DNA from: Amphiduros pacificus
Taxonomy: Eukaryota > Annelida > Polychaeta > Phyllodocida > Hesionidae
Length of the DNA stretch: 64,000 nucleotides
Direction: 5' to 3'
Assembly (NCBI GenBank): GCA_949316495.1
Contig: OX439010.1
Coordinates: forward strand, 25,239,766 to 25,303,765
The notes beneath the pieces are model-generated. The model saw only the letters and a program-made list of their open reading frames with translations, did not search any database and was not told where the DNA came from. Below are positions 12,033-25,357 of this stretch, in pieces (the stretch's first letter is position 1; each line of letters opens with the position of its first letter). The translations under genes and the position numbers were made by a program.

Positions 12033-13420
12033 GAACTAAGGCAGTTTTATGGAAACAGCATGGCATTGAGGTGCCACCATTAAGTAGATAGCAATAGCAA
12101 TACCTCATCATTTATTCATCATCATTTAAGTGTCTTGGCATTGGTGATTTCTGGTAGAGAAGCAAGTTTGATCCCACTTCCGGCATCCAGTGCAAACTGA
12201 TTCAGATTCAATAGTCCTTTCAAATTCATATGAAGGTCTTAAAAGTATGCGTCATGAGGAGAAAGAATCTAAAACTTAGACCAATGTCTGACCAATGTCC
12301 ATTTGACTCAAACATTGCTTATGTCATATGTTTGCTTTTATGTGAAATTCAGATACAATTTTAAGTTGGCCATTAGGCAATAACTGTTATCAGGTCACGA
12401 AGTTTTGTTTATCAACCCCACATTTTGCAATTCTCACCGCTTGGATTTCAACATTTGTGATCCACCATAAATTGTTGAGAGAATGCATTGATATTTTGGC
12501 ATGTAAATAAAAATACAGTTTTGGAACCTTGACAAGAATAGAGAGACAATTATAGATGTAATTTACTAATTAAAAGAAAAGGACATGTCAATCAACATTT
12601 GTTACAACTATGAGCCAAGCTTACATGTCTACATATTTCACTCATGCGGGCATATTTTATATTACCATGTGGCAACAGTGAGAATTATTATTTTTCTTTG
12701 TGTTAATTCTTTTTTCTTTGAACCAGTTTCTCTTTTTACATTGAGGTAGAGTAATACCAAACAATGGTTGTCAGGCAGGTCCTGTTTACTCTCTCACATA
12801 TCACGATTATTAATGCATTGAATCCCATGGTTGGGGTGCCAGTCAAATTGAAGTTAGATGGTTATGTTGCCAGTCAATGCTCGTGAGTTTGGTGTTTTGA
12901 TCATCGTGATGGTTGGTTACCCATAGTGCTCTTGTGGTTGCAGTCACGGACATATATAACCCTTAACTTATTGCACGACCCTCTCCAATGAAGGAGCTTA
13001 TTGTCCAACCCACGTGATTATCAGTAATGAGAAAGTTTGAGCAGGATTGTGTTACTACCACGAGAACAGATTTATATCTTGCCGCCCAGTTCTTGTATTT
13101 ACCTGGGTTTTATCATACCAAAAATGTTGTTTGCTTAGCTAATCAAAATCTCAGTCTCTGTATTTGTGCTAAGCTGCTTGACTTTTTGGCTTTTATTTTT
13201 ACATGCAGTCAAAAGATAGGCTAAATGGGTCTACCCTGAAAGTAATCTGAAATAAAAGCAAATAATGGTCAGTCTGTACTGTTTGATATTAATTTGTAGT
13301 TTTGAATCATGCAAATGGTCTTGACAAATGCTTCAGCTACATGGCACCCTAACTGAGTTGTAACATTTATAATTTGTACTATATATATGTATGTACAGTG
13401 CTGTGAGCAAGCCATGCTTG

Positions 13421-13447
13421 GTATATGCACTATATAAATATAATTAT
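13421..13447 (+). repeat. Possible 3' tail of a retroposed repeat
   Basis: GTATATGCACTATATAAATA followed by TAATTAT resembles the common invertebrate tail type GCGCTATATAAAT plus an ATT-rich end found at 3' ends of SINE/LINE copies. A similar motif in reverse orientation occurs near 51525-51560. No body of an element was recognised. Confidence 0.3.
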
Positions 13448-14397
13448 GTCATTTTATTTGATATTAAAATTATTAATAACACGTCTCCCCAAAGCTGTCT
13501 CAAATAAAAGCAAATAACGGTTATTAGGTGATTTTTGGTATTAAATAAAGTGTAAATCATGTAAATGGTCTTTAAAGTATGCTGTAGGCCACACTGCACC
13601 TTATGCTTTAAGAGTGTGTCAAAACATTGTTTTATACTTGCAAGTACAAACTTAAGATGAACGTTCTAGATTGTCAGGGTTTTGCGATGAGGCAGGTTTT
13701 TACCTGAGACATGCTATATGGCTGTTTATTTTGCAATGCAATTCACATCCAACAATATGCACCTGTTAAATCCATTTTATATCTTATGGTCTATTAAAGT
13801 AAAAACTGTTAGGCTTTGTGGTATTTCCCCTCTGCTTCTACACAATACAGAGACTGTGGCTCCAGTTCTCCTCACTAATAAGACAGACAAGTATATTTTT
13901 ATGATAATTGATTTCTTGTCAAGGTAATTAATATTTTTGGTGTGCATAATAGCTAAGGAAATAACGTGAAAAGATAAAACAACACGATATTGAAGAAAGG
14001 TATTAGAAGTGAAGGAAATGAAGGCGGCAGAATCGGAAAATCTTTATTGACAACCAACAGAGCCAGGTTGATGAAGTGCAATGATATTGTTGTATGGAAG
14101 AACCAAGACTTCATCCAGCATTCTGCATCAGTTCATACCACACTTAATTAATATTCAGTACAAAATGGATATGCCTGAGGTTTATTATTCCTGTGGCATA
14201 TATATCCTCTGCCAAGACATTTTGTAGTCAGTGTTATCATTTATTTAAAATGGAATCGGCTTATCAAGGGGATGGGGTTTATTGGAAGATGTGTGTTTTA
14301 TAAATGTTGTTTGATTTAGTATCATGATCACCACCTGTTACAAGATACAAATTCTGAACTATTTTAGTTAAATATCAAAAAAGTACCTGAATAACTT

Positions 14398-14722
14398 AGC
14401 CCCATGAGCATCTGTTACTGCTCAGCCCCAGGAGCATCTGTTTTTACTAAGCCCCATGAGCATCTGTTTTTACTAAACCCCATGAGCATCTGTTTTTACT
14501 AAGCCCCATGATCATCTGTTATTACTCAGGGCCATGAGCATCTGTTTTTACTAAGCCCCATGGTCATCTGTTATTACTCAGCCCCATGAGCATCTGTTTT
14601 ACTAAGCCCCATGAGCATCTGTTTTACTAAGCCCCATGAGCATCTGTTTTACTAAGCCCCATGAACATCTGTTATTTCTCAGCCCCATGAGCATCTGTTT
14701 TTACTAAGCCCCATGAGCATGT
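14398..14722. repeat. ~26-bp minisatellite, about 13 copies
   Basis: Units of GCCCCATGAGCATCTGTTTT followed by TACTAA, with ATTACTCA variants and one-base changes in T-run length. Confidence 0.9.
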
Positions 14723-15099
14723 CTTATTATGCAGATATATACTGCAGATTCTCAGTGGCTGCGTGCAAATGTCAAAGACATCGGAAAACTGGATTCCTCA
14801 AGAACTTCAAGTGCACCTCATGCATAAAGCTTCTCATATTCTGATGATTGCCTGCAATTATTTCAGAAACATGCAGAGATGCACAATTTGTCAGGAAATG
14901 CCCATAAATTATCAAAAATGGATACCGTTGTTATTCTTTGCCTTCACTCAACTGAAAAAGAACTTAGTATCTCATAATATCCAGTTTCTTGATATGTCTT
15001 TTTCCACATCAGCATGCCCTTCTTGTACACCTAAGTAGGAATGGGGAGTACATGGTACAGAAAAGTCAAAGCTTATCCCAATTGGTGTAATAAGACTAG

Positions 15100-15395
15100 A
15101 GGGTTGCAGTGCAATTGGATCCATGTCAAATGATTCACTCTTTGTGTAATAAAGAGGTTAGGGTTACAGTGCAATTGGATCCATGTCAAATGATTCACAC
15201 TTTGTGTAATAAAAAGGTTAGGGTTACAGTGCAATTGGATCCATGTCAAATGATTCACACTTTGCGTAATAAAGAGTTTAGGGTTGCGGGGTAATTGGAT
15301 CCATGTCAAATGATTCACATGTTGTGTAATAAAGAGGTTGGGGTTGAACACAGTTGGATCCATGTTAGGTTAGTCACACTTTGTTTAACAAAAAG
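15100..15395. repeat. 60-bp tandem repeat, ~5 copies
   Basis: The word CAATTGGATCCATGTCAAAT recurs at exactly 60-bp spacing (near 15112, 15172, 15232, with a TAATTGG form near 15292) and then decays. 60 bp equals 20 codons, so spurious frames stay open on both strands. Confidence 0.93.
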
Positions 15396-15667
15396 GCGAG
15401 GATTGCAGTGCACTGAGATCTGTGGTCTAAAGGTGGAAGCTGCCCGTGATTGACTCTCACCTGGGAGACAACACTTTCTCTACCTGTTTGCTTATTGTAC
15501 CTGTCACCTACCCAGCAGTCAACATCTGCAAACCATTCAGAGTGGCCAAACTCTCAATAAATGAAAAACTCTTGCAGCCATTACGGAACTTATCATGTAC
15601 TATTTTTTTTTCAAACGCCCAAGCCAGTTTAGGTGGGTTGACACATTAAGGACCTGTGACTGACAAT

Positions 15668-15918
15668 CAGGGTTTCCACGTAATCGGGAAGTTCAGGAAT
15701 TGTCAGGAATTACATTAGGTCGGGTACTCAACTTAAAAAATGTCAAGGGAAATCATGCACAAAAAAAGTCGAAAAAATTAAAAAGATCATGAAGCAAAAC
15801 TAATAGAATCATTCAGCAATTTATTTTGGGACATCGCTGCTGGAATTGGACATGAAAAGTTGGGAAAAAGTCAGGACAAAGTCCTGATTTCCAATAGTCC
15901 CGTTGAGTGGGAACCCTG
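15668..15918. mobile_element. Non-autonomous hAT-like element (251 bp) with flanking direct repeat
   Basis: The left end is CAGGGTTTCCACGTAATCGGG. The reverse complement of the right end is CAGGGTTCCCACTCAACGGG, giving imperfect inverted repeats. GACAAT sits directly outside both ends (15662-15667 and 15919-15924), a good target-site duplication of at least 6 bp. The CAGGGTTCCCAC terminus is typical of hAT elements, though hAT duplications are usually 8 bp. There is no transposase frame. Confidence 0.7.
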
Positions 15919-16984
15919 GACAATTCATTGAGCCAGCACTATATCTTCTACAAGAAATAATGTTGAAAGTGATGTAAAATCCCATAAAAACCAAAAACAA
16001 CTAAATAACTCTTAATTAAATGTTTCAACATTGTACTGTATCCTAATTTTTTTTTCATTTTATGTTCTAGTTTAGAGCTTGAACTTTAGTTCTATTTGTC
16101 TGAAGTATATATGAGTTTTCTGAAGCTAAATCATGACTTAGTGCTGCAGAAAGAATCAAGTATATTCATAGAAAAGAGCAGGCATTTGTGTTTTGGTTGC
16201 ATCCAAATCCTCACCTGATATTATGCAAATTGTGCCAAAATTTTCATTAATACATAAAGAATATTTTGAGAGAATGACCTCACCTGTCTCCAAAACAAAG
16301 TCAAGGGCATCGCTAATTGGATCAAATGGACCTCCGTATAACATTGGATAACTTTGTCTCACTTTTTAAATTAAATGTAAATTCTATATAAGGAAGGGTA
16401 ATTAAATGTTAATATTATAAAAGGAAGGGCAATTAGATATAAATTCTATAAAAGGAATGACAGATAAATCACAAATCCTTGACATGTCAATTTTACCAGC
16501 AAGCAGGGGTTGACATGTTTTGAAATCTGACAATGTTGCCTGTAGTTTCTCATACATGTACATATGATTTATATAAAAAGCATTGTTGTTTTTTTTTCTA
16601 TCTTAGGTTGCACAATTTTACATGTGTTCATGAGTTGTCATCTAACTATTTGAGGCATGCCTTTGATATAGAGAAGACTATATCTTAATCAGTTTCTTTC
16701 TCTTTATTCAAATGTACAAGAGTTTTTTTCATCATTTAATCTTTCCCGTCTTTTTATTTGATGACGCTTCCTTTAGTAAAATGGATATGTACATGAATAC
16801 GCTTACAATCCTGTTCTTCATGGTGGTTAACTTCCCAGTTTTAGAAACATTCCTCACAGAAAGTAGATTTTAAGTCTGTTTAAGCAGTTTCATCCAAACA
16901 CCTGTTATTTGTTTGTATTGTGTTGGGAAGACAATAATTACAAATCCAATAGTGACTTATTTGACTGTGACTTATTCTTCCATA

Positions 16985-17400
16985 ACTTATTCTTTCATGA
17001 CTAATTCTTCCATGACTAATTCTTCCATGACTAATTCTTCCATGACTATTCCTTCCATGACTAATTCTTCCATGACTATTCCTTCCATGACTAATTCTTC
17101 CATGACTATTCCTTCCATGACTAATTCTTCCATGACTAATTCTTCCATGACAATTCCTTCCATGACTAATTCTTCCATGACTAATTCTTCCATGACTATT
17201 CCTTCCATGACTAATTCTTCCATGACTATTCCTTCCATGACTAATTCTTCCATGACTAATTCTTCCATGACAATTCCTTCCAGGACTAATTCTTCCATGA
17301 CTAATTCGTCCATGACTAATTCTTCCAGGACTAATTCGTCCATGACTAATTCTTCCAGGACTAATTCTTCCAGGACTAATTCTTCTACGACTCCTGGCTG
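16985..17400. repeat. 15-bp minisatellite, about 27 copies
   Basis: The unit is AATTCTTCCATGACT, with ATTCCTTCCATGACT variants alternating in blocks and CCAGGACT variants at the right end. Since 15 is divisible by three it gives a 180-residue MTNSS repeat frame on + and a VMEEL frame on -. It has no splice signals or flanking coding sequence, so it is treated as non-coding. Confidence 0.93.
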
Positions 17401-17764
17401 CTTCTTGCTCAGATCAGATGAACTTGTATTAACGCTTGACTCAGTGTATTTATAATTCATATTTGATCCTCTCAATTCTCAGGATTGTCACATCAAGCAA
17501 GGTATTAATTTTGTATGCCTGTCATGGCAAAAGATTTTCACTACTGTGGAGCCACTAATTGCCTTTGACAAACTAACTCTGGGAGGTGCAAACAACATAA
17601 TGTGTGAAACACCCACAGTGGAACAGCCATCATGCAATAATGCCAGTCAGTACTTGTGCAGTAAATCTACATAATTAAATATGTTCAAACTAATGTGTGG
17701 CTATGACTGGTCAGTATCAATGTCATAGTTTCCAGTTCATATTTGGACTCTACTTTGGCTCTTT

Positions 17765-18512
17765 CACAACCCCAGGAACAGTCTGCTAACGCCAGGACAG
17801 TCTACTAAGCCCAGGGACAGTCTGCCAACCGCAGGACAGTCCACTAACCCCAGGGACAATATATTACCCCAGGGACAGTCTACTTACCCCAGGAACAATC
17901 AACTAACCCCAGGACGGTCTACTAACCCCAGGGAGTCTACTTACCCCAGGGACAGTCTACTGACCCCAGGACAGTCTACTTACCCCAGGGACAGTCTACT
18001 AACCCCAGGGACAGTCTATTAACGCCAGGACGGTCTGCCAACCCCAGGGACAGTCTACTTACCCCAGGGACAGTCTACTAACCCCAGGGACAGTCTGCCA
18101 ACCGCAGGACAGTTTATTTACCCCAGGGACAGTCTACTAACCCCAGGGATAGTCTACTAACCCCAGGGACAGTCTACTTTCCCCAGGGACAGTCTACTAA
18201 CCCCAGGGAGTCTACTTACCCCAGGGACAGTCTACTAACCCCAGGGACAGTCAACTAACCCCAGGGACAGTCAACTAACCCCAGGGACAGTCTACTTACC
18301 CCAGGGACAGTCTACTAACCCAAGGGATAGTCTACTTACCCCAGGGACAGTCTACTAACCCCAGGGACAGTCAACTAACCCCAGGGACAGTCTATTAACG
18401 CCAGGACGGTCTGCCAACCCCAGGGACAGTCTACTTACCCCAGGGACAGTCAACTAACCCAGGGACAGTCAATTAACCCAAGGGACAGTTTACTTACCCC
18501 AGGATAGTCTGT
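17765..18512. repeat. ~20-bp minisatellite, about 37 copies
   Basis: The unit is CCCCAGGGACAGTCTACTAA with TACTTA, CAACTAA and GTCTGCCAAC variants. Some units lack the ACA of GGGACAG. A block with CTATTAACGCCAGGACGG followed by TCTGCCAAC appears near 18015 and again near 18390, so a multi-unit segment was duplicated. Confidence 0.92.
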
Positions 18513-18892
18513 TAATTCCAAGACAGCTTGGTTCACTACATCTGCATTTATTCTGACATCAAATGTTCTTTCATCAGGAGCTCTGTGTCAGTTGAAGAGC
18601 GTAATTAGTTAGGACTAAAGAGACAGGGAGTAATGTGATGATCCAACAAACAGAAGCATTACATCATTACACTGCCTTATTTATCCCTCAAGGACCAGCC
18701 AGCTTGGATCAGCAGATTGCCAACACTTTTTTCCTGTACTTCATGCTATCTTAAATTACTATGATTTATTACCATGATCTTTCAATATGCCTAATGAGGT
18801 ACTGTGGGTATAAATTCATGGTCCAAGATGTATTACGTCATCACCATAATTATATATTACAAAGGTGTCTGGTGTGGGCGACACATATTAGC

Positions 18893-19682
18893 TTCCTTCC
18901 TGTTGTAGCTGACAGATGTTGACTTCCTTCCTGTTGTAGCTGACAGATGTTACTTCCTTCCTGTCTGTTGCAGCTGACAGATGTTGACTTCCTTCTTGTC
19001 TGTTGCAACTGACAGATATTGACTTCCTTCCTGTCTGTTGCAGCTGACAGTTGTTGACTTCCTTCCTGTCTGTTGCAGCTGACAGATGTTGACTTCCTTC
19101 TTGTCTGTTGCAACTGACAGATGTTGACTTTCTTCCTGTCTGTTGACTTCTTTCCTGTCTGTTGCAGCTGACAGATGTTACTTCCTTCCTGTCTGTTGCA
19201 GCTGATAGATGTTACTTCCTTCCTGTCTGTTGACTTCCTTCCTGTCTGTTGACTTCCTTCCTGTCTGTTGTAGCTGACAGATGTTACTTCCTTCCTGTCT
19301 GTTGTAGCTGACAGATGTTACTTCCTTCCTGTCTGTTGACTTCCTTCCTGTCTGTTGACTTCCTTCCTGTCTGTTGACTTCCTTCCTGTCTGTTGACTTC
19401 CTTCCTGTCTGTTGTAGCTGACAGATGTTACTTCCTTCCTCTCTGTTGCAGCTGACAGATGTTACTTCCTTCCTGTCTGTTGACTTCCTTCCTGTCTGTT
19501 GCAGCTGACAGATGTTGACTTCCTTCCTGTCTGTTGACTTCCTTCCTGTCTGTTGACTTCCTTCCTGTCTGTTGCAGCTGACAGATGTTGACTTCCTTCC
19601 TGTCTGTTGCAACTGATAGATGTTGACATCATGTCTGTTGCAGATGGTAGATGTTGATATCCTTTCTGTCCAATAAGGTTTA
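18893..19682. repeat. Compound ~35/19-bp minisatellite rich in splice-acceptor-like words
   Basis: Long units read GACTTCCTTCCTGTCTGTTG then CAGCTGACAGATGTT. Short units contain only GACTTCCTTCCTGTCTGTT. Every long unit sets a pyrimidine tract against TTGCAG or TTGTAG, which looks like a 3' splice site on the gene's sense strand. Confidence 0.92.
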
Positions 19683-20411
19683 ATAGATGGCCCCATGCAT
19701 GTCTAGCTTGTCATAAACATATAATAAATGGTATTGATAGAAAGAATAATAAATAGATGAGTATAGAAAAAATACAAAGTGAGCACAAATATAACAATTA
19801 GGGATTGTAATATGTTGGAATAGTTTGAAGGAATCTGTTTTTGACATTCATTAGAAGCCTTTCAAAGAGCATGTCTTTAGTTTTTGGATGACTATTACAT
19901 GTATGATTATTTTGTTAACAAGCTTTAGTAGCCTCTGGCTGATACATACTGTCACAATGTTATGAATGACTCGTGTATTTTATAACGATGGGTTGTACAA
20001 TGTGCATGGATGTTTGACTTTGTTTGAAAAATCAGTCAATTTTTGAAAATCGCCAGGCGTTTGTTCTGCGTGTGAATTTTATTTACTCGGAGAAATGACA
20101 CATTACACTCGTTTTTTTAGAACTTGATTAGTCTCTTGTTGTCATAACCACATACCAGACTTCCATCGTGTGATTGAATTAGCGAATTGATAAAGTCAGC
20201 CATGAGAAGAAAGATAAATCCCCTACAAAGAGTTACAAGGGATGAGTCTGCTTAAATGCCAATAAATGGATCAGATAAGATTAATGGGAAAAATCATTAG
20301 AAATCAGACAAATGTCAAATGAGAAAAGTAACAAAATGAGTCACATAGGCACAGAAACATGACAAACTAATTTTCATGGGTGACAAAAGGAATGTGACAT
20401 TATATCTGTGC

Positions 20412-20439
20412 ACCTTCATTTCTCACAACAAATGAAGGT
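20412..20439. other. Perfect 10-bp inverted repeat (hairpin)
   Basis: ACCTTCATTT (20412-20421) pairs with AAATGAAGGT (20430-20439) across an 8-base loop. No terminator-type role is expected in this setting. It may be a remnant of a small inverted-repeat element. Confidence 0.6.
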
Positions 20440-22844
20440 ACCCTATGTAATACCCTCCGAACCTTTCTTTTTTAACCATTTTTTCAAATGACTGTTAAAT
20501 TTTAATTTGGTTCTGATGGCATTTTAAATGTTCTCCATTGAGATAATTACCCAGCTATATTTCTGAGTTGAAAACAATACCAAGCATGTGAGTATCCTGT
20601 AATGATGTCTAAATTGACCCTCCCACAATGAATAATGCACAAGTCTATCAAATAACTAAAACGAGCATGCCCAGTAAAGGCTGTCATTAGTATTTCCTGT
20701 GATTTAATATTTATCATGAATGAAGCAATTACACTCAATTATATCACAGATAATATTGATAATATTGGTTATTTTAAACAATTTTAGAAAATCCTCCACA
20801 GTTAAGTTGTCAATGAAAATCTCATATTACAATCACATAGGTGGGCCATTATTTTTTTTTAAATTTTACAGAGGTGTAGCACAGAAACATGACAATATAT
20901 TGGGACATAGCACAAGCATTGTAGAAAAACCTTCGGACAGTTTACATGATTAAAGGAAATTGCCACTTTAAACACTGAGGCGCGTGATATCTCCAAGATC
21001 AAACAACCTATGATGTGGGGCTGCTTGATACAGCACATGGTGACAAAAAAAATCAAATTTTTGCAAAATTCCTAGAATATATAGAAAAACCTGGCTAAAG
21101 TGATGGCAAATCATGTTTTTGCTCACAGACAAAATATCGCGAGAGAGGCCTAAATGCAAAAAGGAATCCTCCCTTGGAGGATATAAGGGCGAAAAGAAAG
21201 TTGTGTTTGGAGTGTTTTCACAAATATTGTTTTGAGGGCAAAATCAATTTTTGATCATTTTTGCCAAACACTGAAAGGTATATCTGTGTCACATTACTTG
21301 TCAGAGAAGTTCATAGATTATTCATTTCTCACTCTTAGAAGCATAAATGCTTGTAAGATATACATTAAGATATGAAAAGTAAAAGTGACTCAATTTCATT
21401 TTAAATTTTCACAAAATGACAATTCCATTTGTCTGAGGAATATTATGACATGTTAACTACTAAATAGATATGATATGAATCAGACATATAATTCCAAGAG
21501 ATAACATATAATTACAAGTAATGTTTATTGAAAAAATAAATACCAGGATTATAACAAGATTATATGTTGTTTAAATGGAATCAAAACTCAGCAGCTGAGT
21601 ATTATGGTCTACCTTTAATGCACACTCCATTGATAACAGTGTCTGGCCCCACACTATGGAGTGAGGATCAATAAAATGCGGAAGCCGAGAGGGCATGCTG
21701 TACATCCTAGTCTGCAATTTAACATGTGAGATGAGTTTGAACGGGTCTCTGTTTTGAGATAACACCACATAATTCTGCATTATTCAACACAAAATCTATG
21801 TGAACTCAGCTCTACCTTTGTTTTGTCTCTTTTGTGAATATGAAAGTTTTTTTTTTTTAACAAATGATAGCATCAAAAGTCAATAGCAACTTTTGTTGTT
21901 GGTGTCTGTGTACATTGCTATGAAGTCATAGAAAAAAATTGTCTTCAGATAAATGCAAATAGTATTTTTTGGTTTTAGGCCACTGTCAATGTTTGAATAT
22001 TTTTAATGTTGGAAAACGAAAGCCACTTTAGACAAGTTTTTTGTGTAGTGCAAAATTATCAGATACGGTAATTATTAGATAACATCAGCCACATTTGTTT
22101 CTCAGAGATAAATTATCTTTTCCTCTTTTCATAAAACAAGCAGAAAATTAAGTTGATTTCTCTGACTGGCAGGATGCCATGATATATTATGTGAGGATCG
22201 TTAAGCACTTTCTAAGGCGTCATAATCATAATCAAAGAATTAAGACACAAAACAATTGTTAATTTTAACTCAAATAGCCTTAAGGCAAAGTTTAATTATT
22301 AGTTTAATTTATTTTGTTCAAAATAAGATGATTTTTTTCATCAAGCTAAGCAGTAAATGGAGACTTTGACTGCTGAAATACAAAGTTGATATGGATCAAA
22401 CTACAGCCAGAAGTTAGACTTACATATGTTTGCCTGAGGCGATTACTTATTTGTATTATGCAAGACTCACACAATTACATAGGAACCTTTGTGGAAACAA
22501 TCAATAGAAATACAATTACCAAAGAAAGGGTACCATTGTTAATAACCAACTCAACAGTGAAATGTGTCTTATGTGATTTGTAACTATTTACGTGAGAGCC
22601 AATGACATAAGGTTTTCCATTGCGTAGTCATGTTTGTTTCCTATAAACACCTGTGGTTTTATAATAACCCATATAAACTTGTTCAATTCAAATAGGTCTT
22701 CTACAATCAAAGGATTGATCATACTAACTTTGGCACTTTAGTATTGACCAGTCAGTTGTGCAGTGGTAAAAAATCTTTTTCTGGGGTTCTACTGGGAAAT
22801 TAAATTTATTCAAGGGGGCTGTCAATACTTCCCCCCCTTCGCTA

Positions 22845-23385
22845 TCAGATGCATCCATCCCTTTAAACATCTCTTCCATCAGAACCGCCAATCCTGTCAG
22901 AATCCCTTTCCTGACTAAATCTCCATATCATCAGAATTCCCCATCCATCAGAACCCCCCTTCCCATCAGACCTCTCTTCCATCATAATCTCCTCCTATCT
23001 GAATTCCTTGACTGTCAGATTCTTCCCTCCCATCAGAACCTCCTTTCCGTCAGAATCCCCACTCTCATCAGAACCTTCCACCCATCAGAATCCCCACCCA
23101 TCAGAATCCCCCTTCCCATCAGAATCCCCACTCCTTCAGAATCCTCCCTCCCATCAGAATCCTCCCTCGCATCAGATTCCCCATTCCTTCAGAATCCTCC
23201 TTCCCATCAGAATCCCCACTCCTTCAGAATCCTCCTTCCCATCAGAATCCCCACTCCTTCAGAATCCCCACCCATCAGAATCCCCACTCCTTCAGAATCC
23301 TCCCTCCCATCAGAATCCTCCCTCCCATCAGAATCCTACCTCGCATCAGAATCCTCCCTCCCCTCACAATCCCCGCTCTCCTGTT
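22845..23385. repeat. C/T-rich minisatellite, ~13-15 bp units
   Basis: Units alternate CCCATCAGAATCC and CCACTCCTTCAGAATCC, degenerate at the left and more regular from about 23040. It gives a spurious PSESPL-type frame. Confidence 0.9.
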
Positions 23386-24064
23386 TGGTGAGAAAGACAG
23401 CCCTGGGGGGGCACACACAGATAGGTGCGCTTATATCACTGTCATGCACATCTGGAGTTTCTCTGGAGAACTGGGTTGAGCTATTGACCGCCCACTGTGT
23501 TCTATTTCAACAAGTGTGCTTATATGTGACTGTGCAAATACACTCACAGGATTTTCTGTAGCTAAGCTCAGCCATTTACTTGCCATCCAGTGTAATGCCA
23601 ACATGTTACATCATAATGACTCGTATCTTGCTTTCCTGAGGGCCTCTTGTCCTCTGGCAAAAATTAATTAATTCTTTTATCAATATTGTTTGCCAAAATG
23701 GAAACATTCTCAGCTAAAGAACAGCAAAATATGAGGTTATTTTTGGAAGCCAACATGTACAGCTAATTGTGTTTGTCTCTCAAAGAACAAAAATAATGGA
23801 TTCTGAGATGCTTTTATTTTTATCATATCTATTATTGTTACACACATAAGACAGCTTTCAGGAGACCAGTATGCTTTTCTTTTTTTAAAGATCAGAAACA
23901 ATGGGAAGGTTTTTGTTCACCTGATCTCATGTTATATGAATTAAAAAATAAGCTTATTCGAGTAATTGATCTGGTGTCACTTATGTGTTTGATGATTTAT
24001 TTTGCTGGATTTTTGAGGGGGTTTACATAACTTTCAACAATATTTCAATCGTTTTGTGATGAGA

Positions 24065-24312
24065 CCTGCTTGTAGCAGATATACGTGTAGTGCTGCCTCA
24101 CTGAATTGTCATGTCACAGGTCCTTGACATGACAACGCACCCCATTAACATGGAAAAATATTAACCGTTCAGGTACAGGCCTCGTTCATATAAGAAATTG
24201 TAACATGAGTTAAACCCTGTCATGGCTGGGAATAGAACCACGACCTTTCAGTCATTACAGAGGAGCTGGTGCTTAATAAGCTTGTGCTCTAACCAGCTAC
24301 ATGTACATCACT
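24065..24312 (-). mobile_element. tRNA-derived SINE, minus strand
   Basis: On the minus strand a pol III B box, GGTTCTATTCC (24229-24239), follows a degenerate A-box region (TAGCTGGTTAGAGCAC, about 24284-24299) at roughly tRNA spacing. A non-tRNA body with CTTGACATGACA- and TGACATGACAATTC-like words runs toward lower coordinates. The end points are approximate because no duplication was resolved. Several tRNA-derived SINE families are known from bivalves; which one this belongs to needs alignment. Confidence 0.65.
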
Positions 24313-24480
24313 GCCTGTGACATTGTGACTTTGTTGATTACCTATCACCAAGTGAAAATCACTCATGCCTGATCTGCTTCTAAAAGTATTCAATAATTAG
24401 ACTCAGGCAACCTGAAAGGTGTATACTTTCACAAGATAAGAATTGGGTTGAGCAGCTTCATGTGTGAATCATAAAGTTGG

Positions 24481-24494
24481 ACACCAGGTGGCGC
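24481..24494 (+). promoter_or_regulatory. CTCF-like motif
   Basis: ACACCAGGTGGCGC matches 13 of 14 positions of the CTCF core CCASYAGRKGGCRS. A weaker 12/14 match on the same strand lies at 24886-24899. Binding is inferred only from the motif. Confidence 0.25.
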
Positions 24495-24598
24495 AATACA
24501 AAGGATGTGTGGTGAGTGTGGCATGCAATTACAGTATGTCTGAGGGGTGCATTTTCCTGGTACAGTCCGCTTCCCTCGGGTTGGCCATAACTGCTGCT

Positions 24599-24645
24599 AG
24601 CCAATCAGATCAATGAAAAGAAATCTATTGATCTTATCGATTGGT
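24599..24645. promoter_or_regulatory. Facing CCAAT boxes (NF-Y type)
   Basis: AGCCAATCAGA (24599-24609) matches the NF-Y consensus well. An inverted GATTGG (24639-24644) follows 35 bp away. Together with the CTCF-like motif 100 bp upstream this could mark an intronic regulatory region or a decayed element. Confidence 0.2.
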
Positions 24646-25357
24646 TGAACAATACCAGACATATAACAAATCAATCTGGCCACGAACGGGAATAGCAAAT
24701 CGTGAAATTGTAGTGGGTTTTTCAGGACAGGGTTTTGTATGGCAATATAGTGCATGATGGAGGAGGGTGATAAATGAGGCTAATACATATATACGAGATG
24801 TTAGCATGCTCTGCCAGATTTATGACCAAACTCTACCTGAAAGGAATCATTAAGAGCCCCTTCCATCTTGTGCTGCTCTGTGTCACTGCCAGAGGGCGCA
24901 ATCGTTTCCTCTGCCGTGCTGGTTGCAGGTATCACAGAGAATGCCTCCAAGTTGGCTACATAATAGAATAACAATAAACACCAGGGTGCTGGTGCACAAC
25001 ATTTACATAATATTTAGCTCATTTGTAGAGAATTAGGAGTGTATTGACTGGCAGGTATTGTGAAGAATCATCAGGCATTGCACGATGAACTACTTAATTG
25101 TTCAATCTCATGTCAACTGTAATATGCTCAACAAATGATGTTTACATTTGATCTGTCAAACCAAGTACATTGATATATGATCACAGACTGACAAAATGAT
25201 AGACATACAACATGCAGTGTACTGTGTATACCCTTCCAATGACACTGCACATATTTCTCTATATATCATGAGATCATTGACAAATATCGTAGTGAAGCAT
25301 TTAGCTCAGTCAAGGATAAATCAAATCCCGAATCTGTGCCCAATCCATAATCTGTGT

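Noticed and set aside
15100-15395. Telomere-like TTAGGG in the 60-bp array
   Set aside because: Single hexamers once per 60 bp, not a telomeric run.
16913-17475. MTNSS / VMEEL pentapeptide repeat proteins
   Set aside because: 15-bp minisatellite open on both strands, with no promoter or splice context.
20955-21240. Possible dispersed element around AATTGCCACTTTAAACACTG
   Set aside because: Looks different from the surroundings, but no terminal repeats, duplication or second copy was found.
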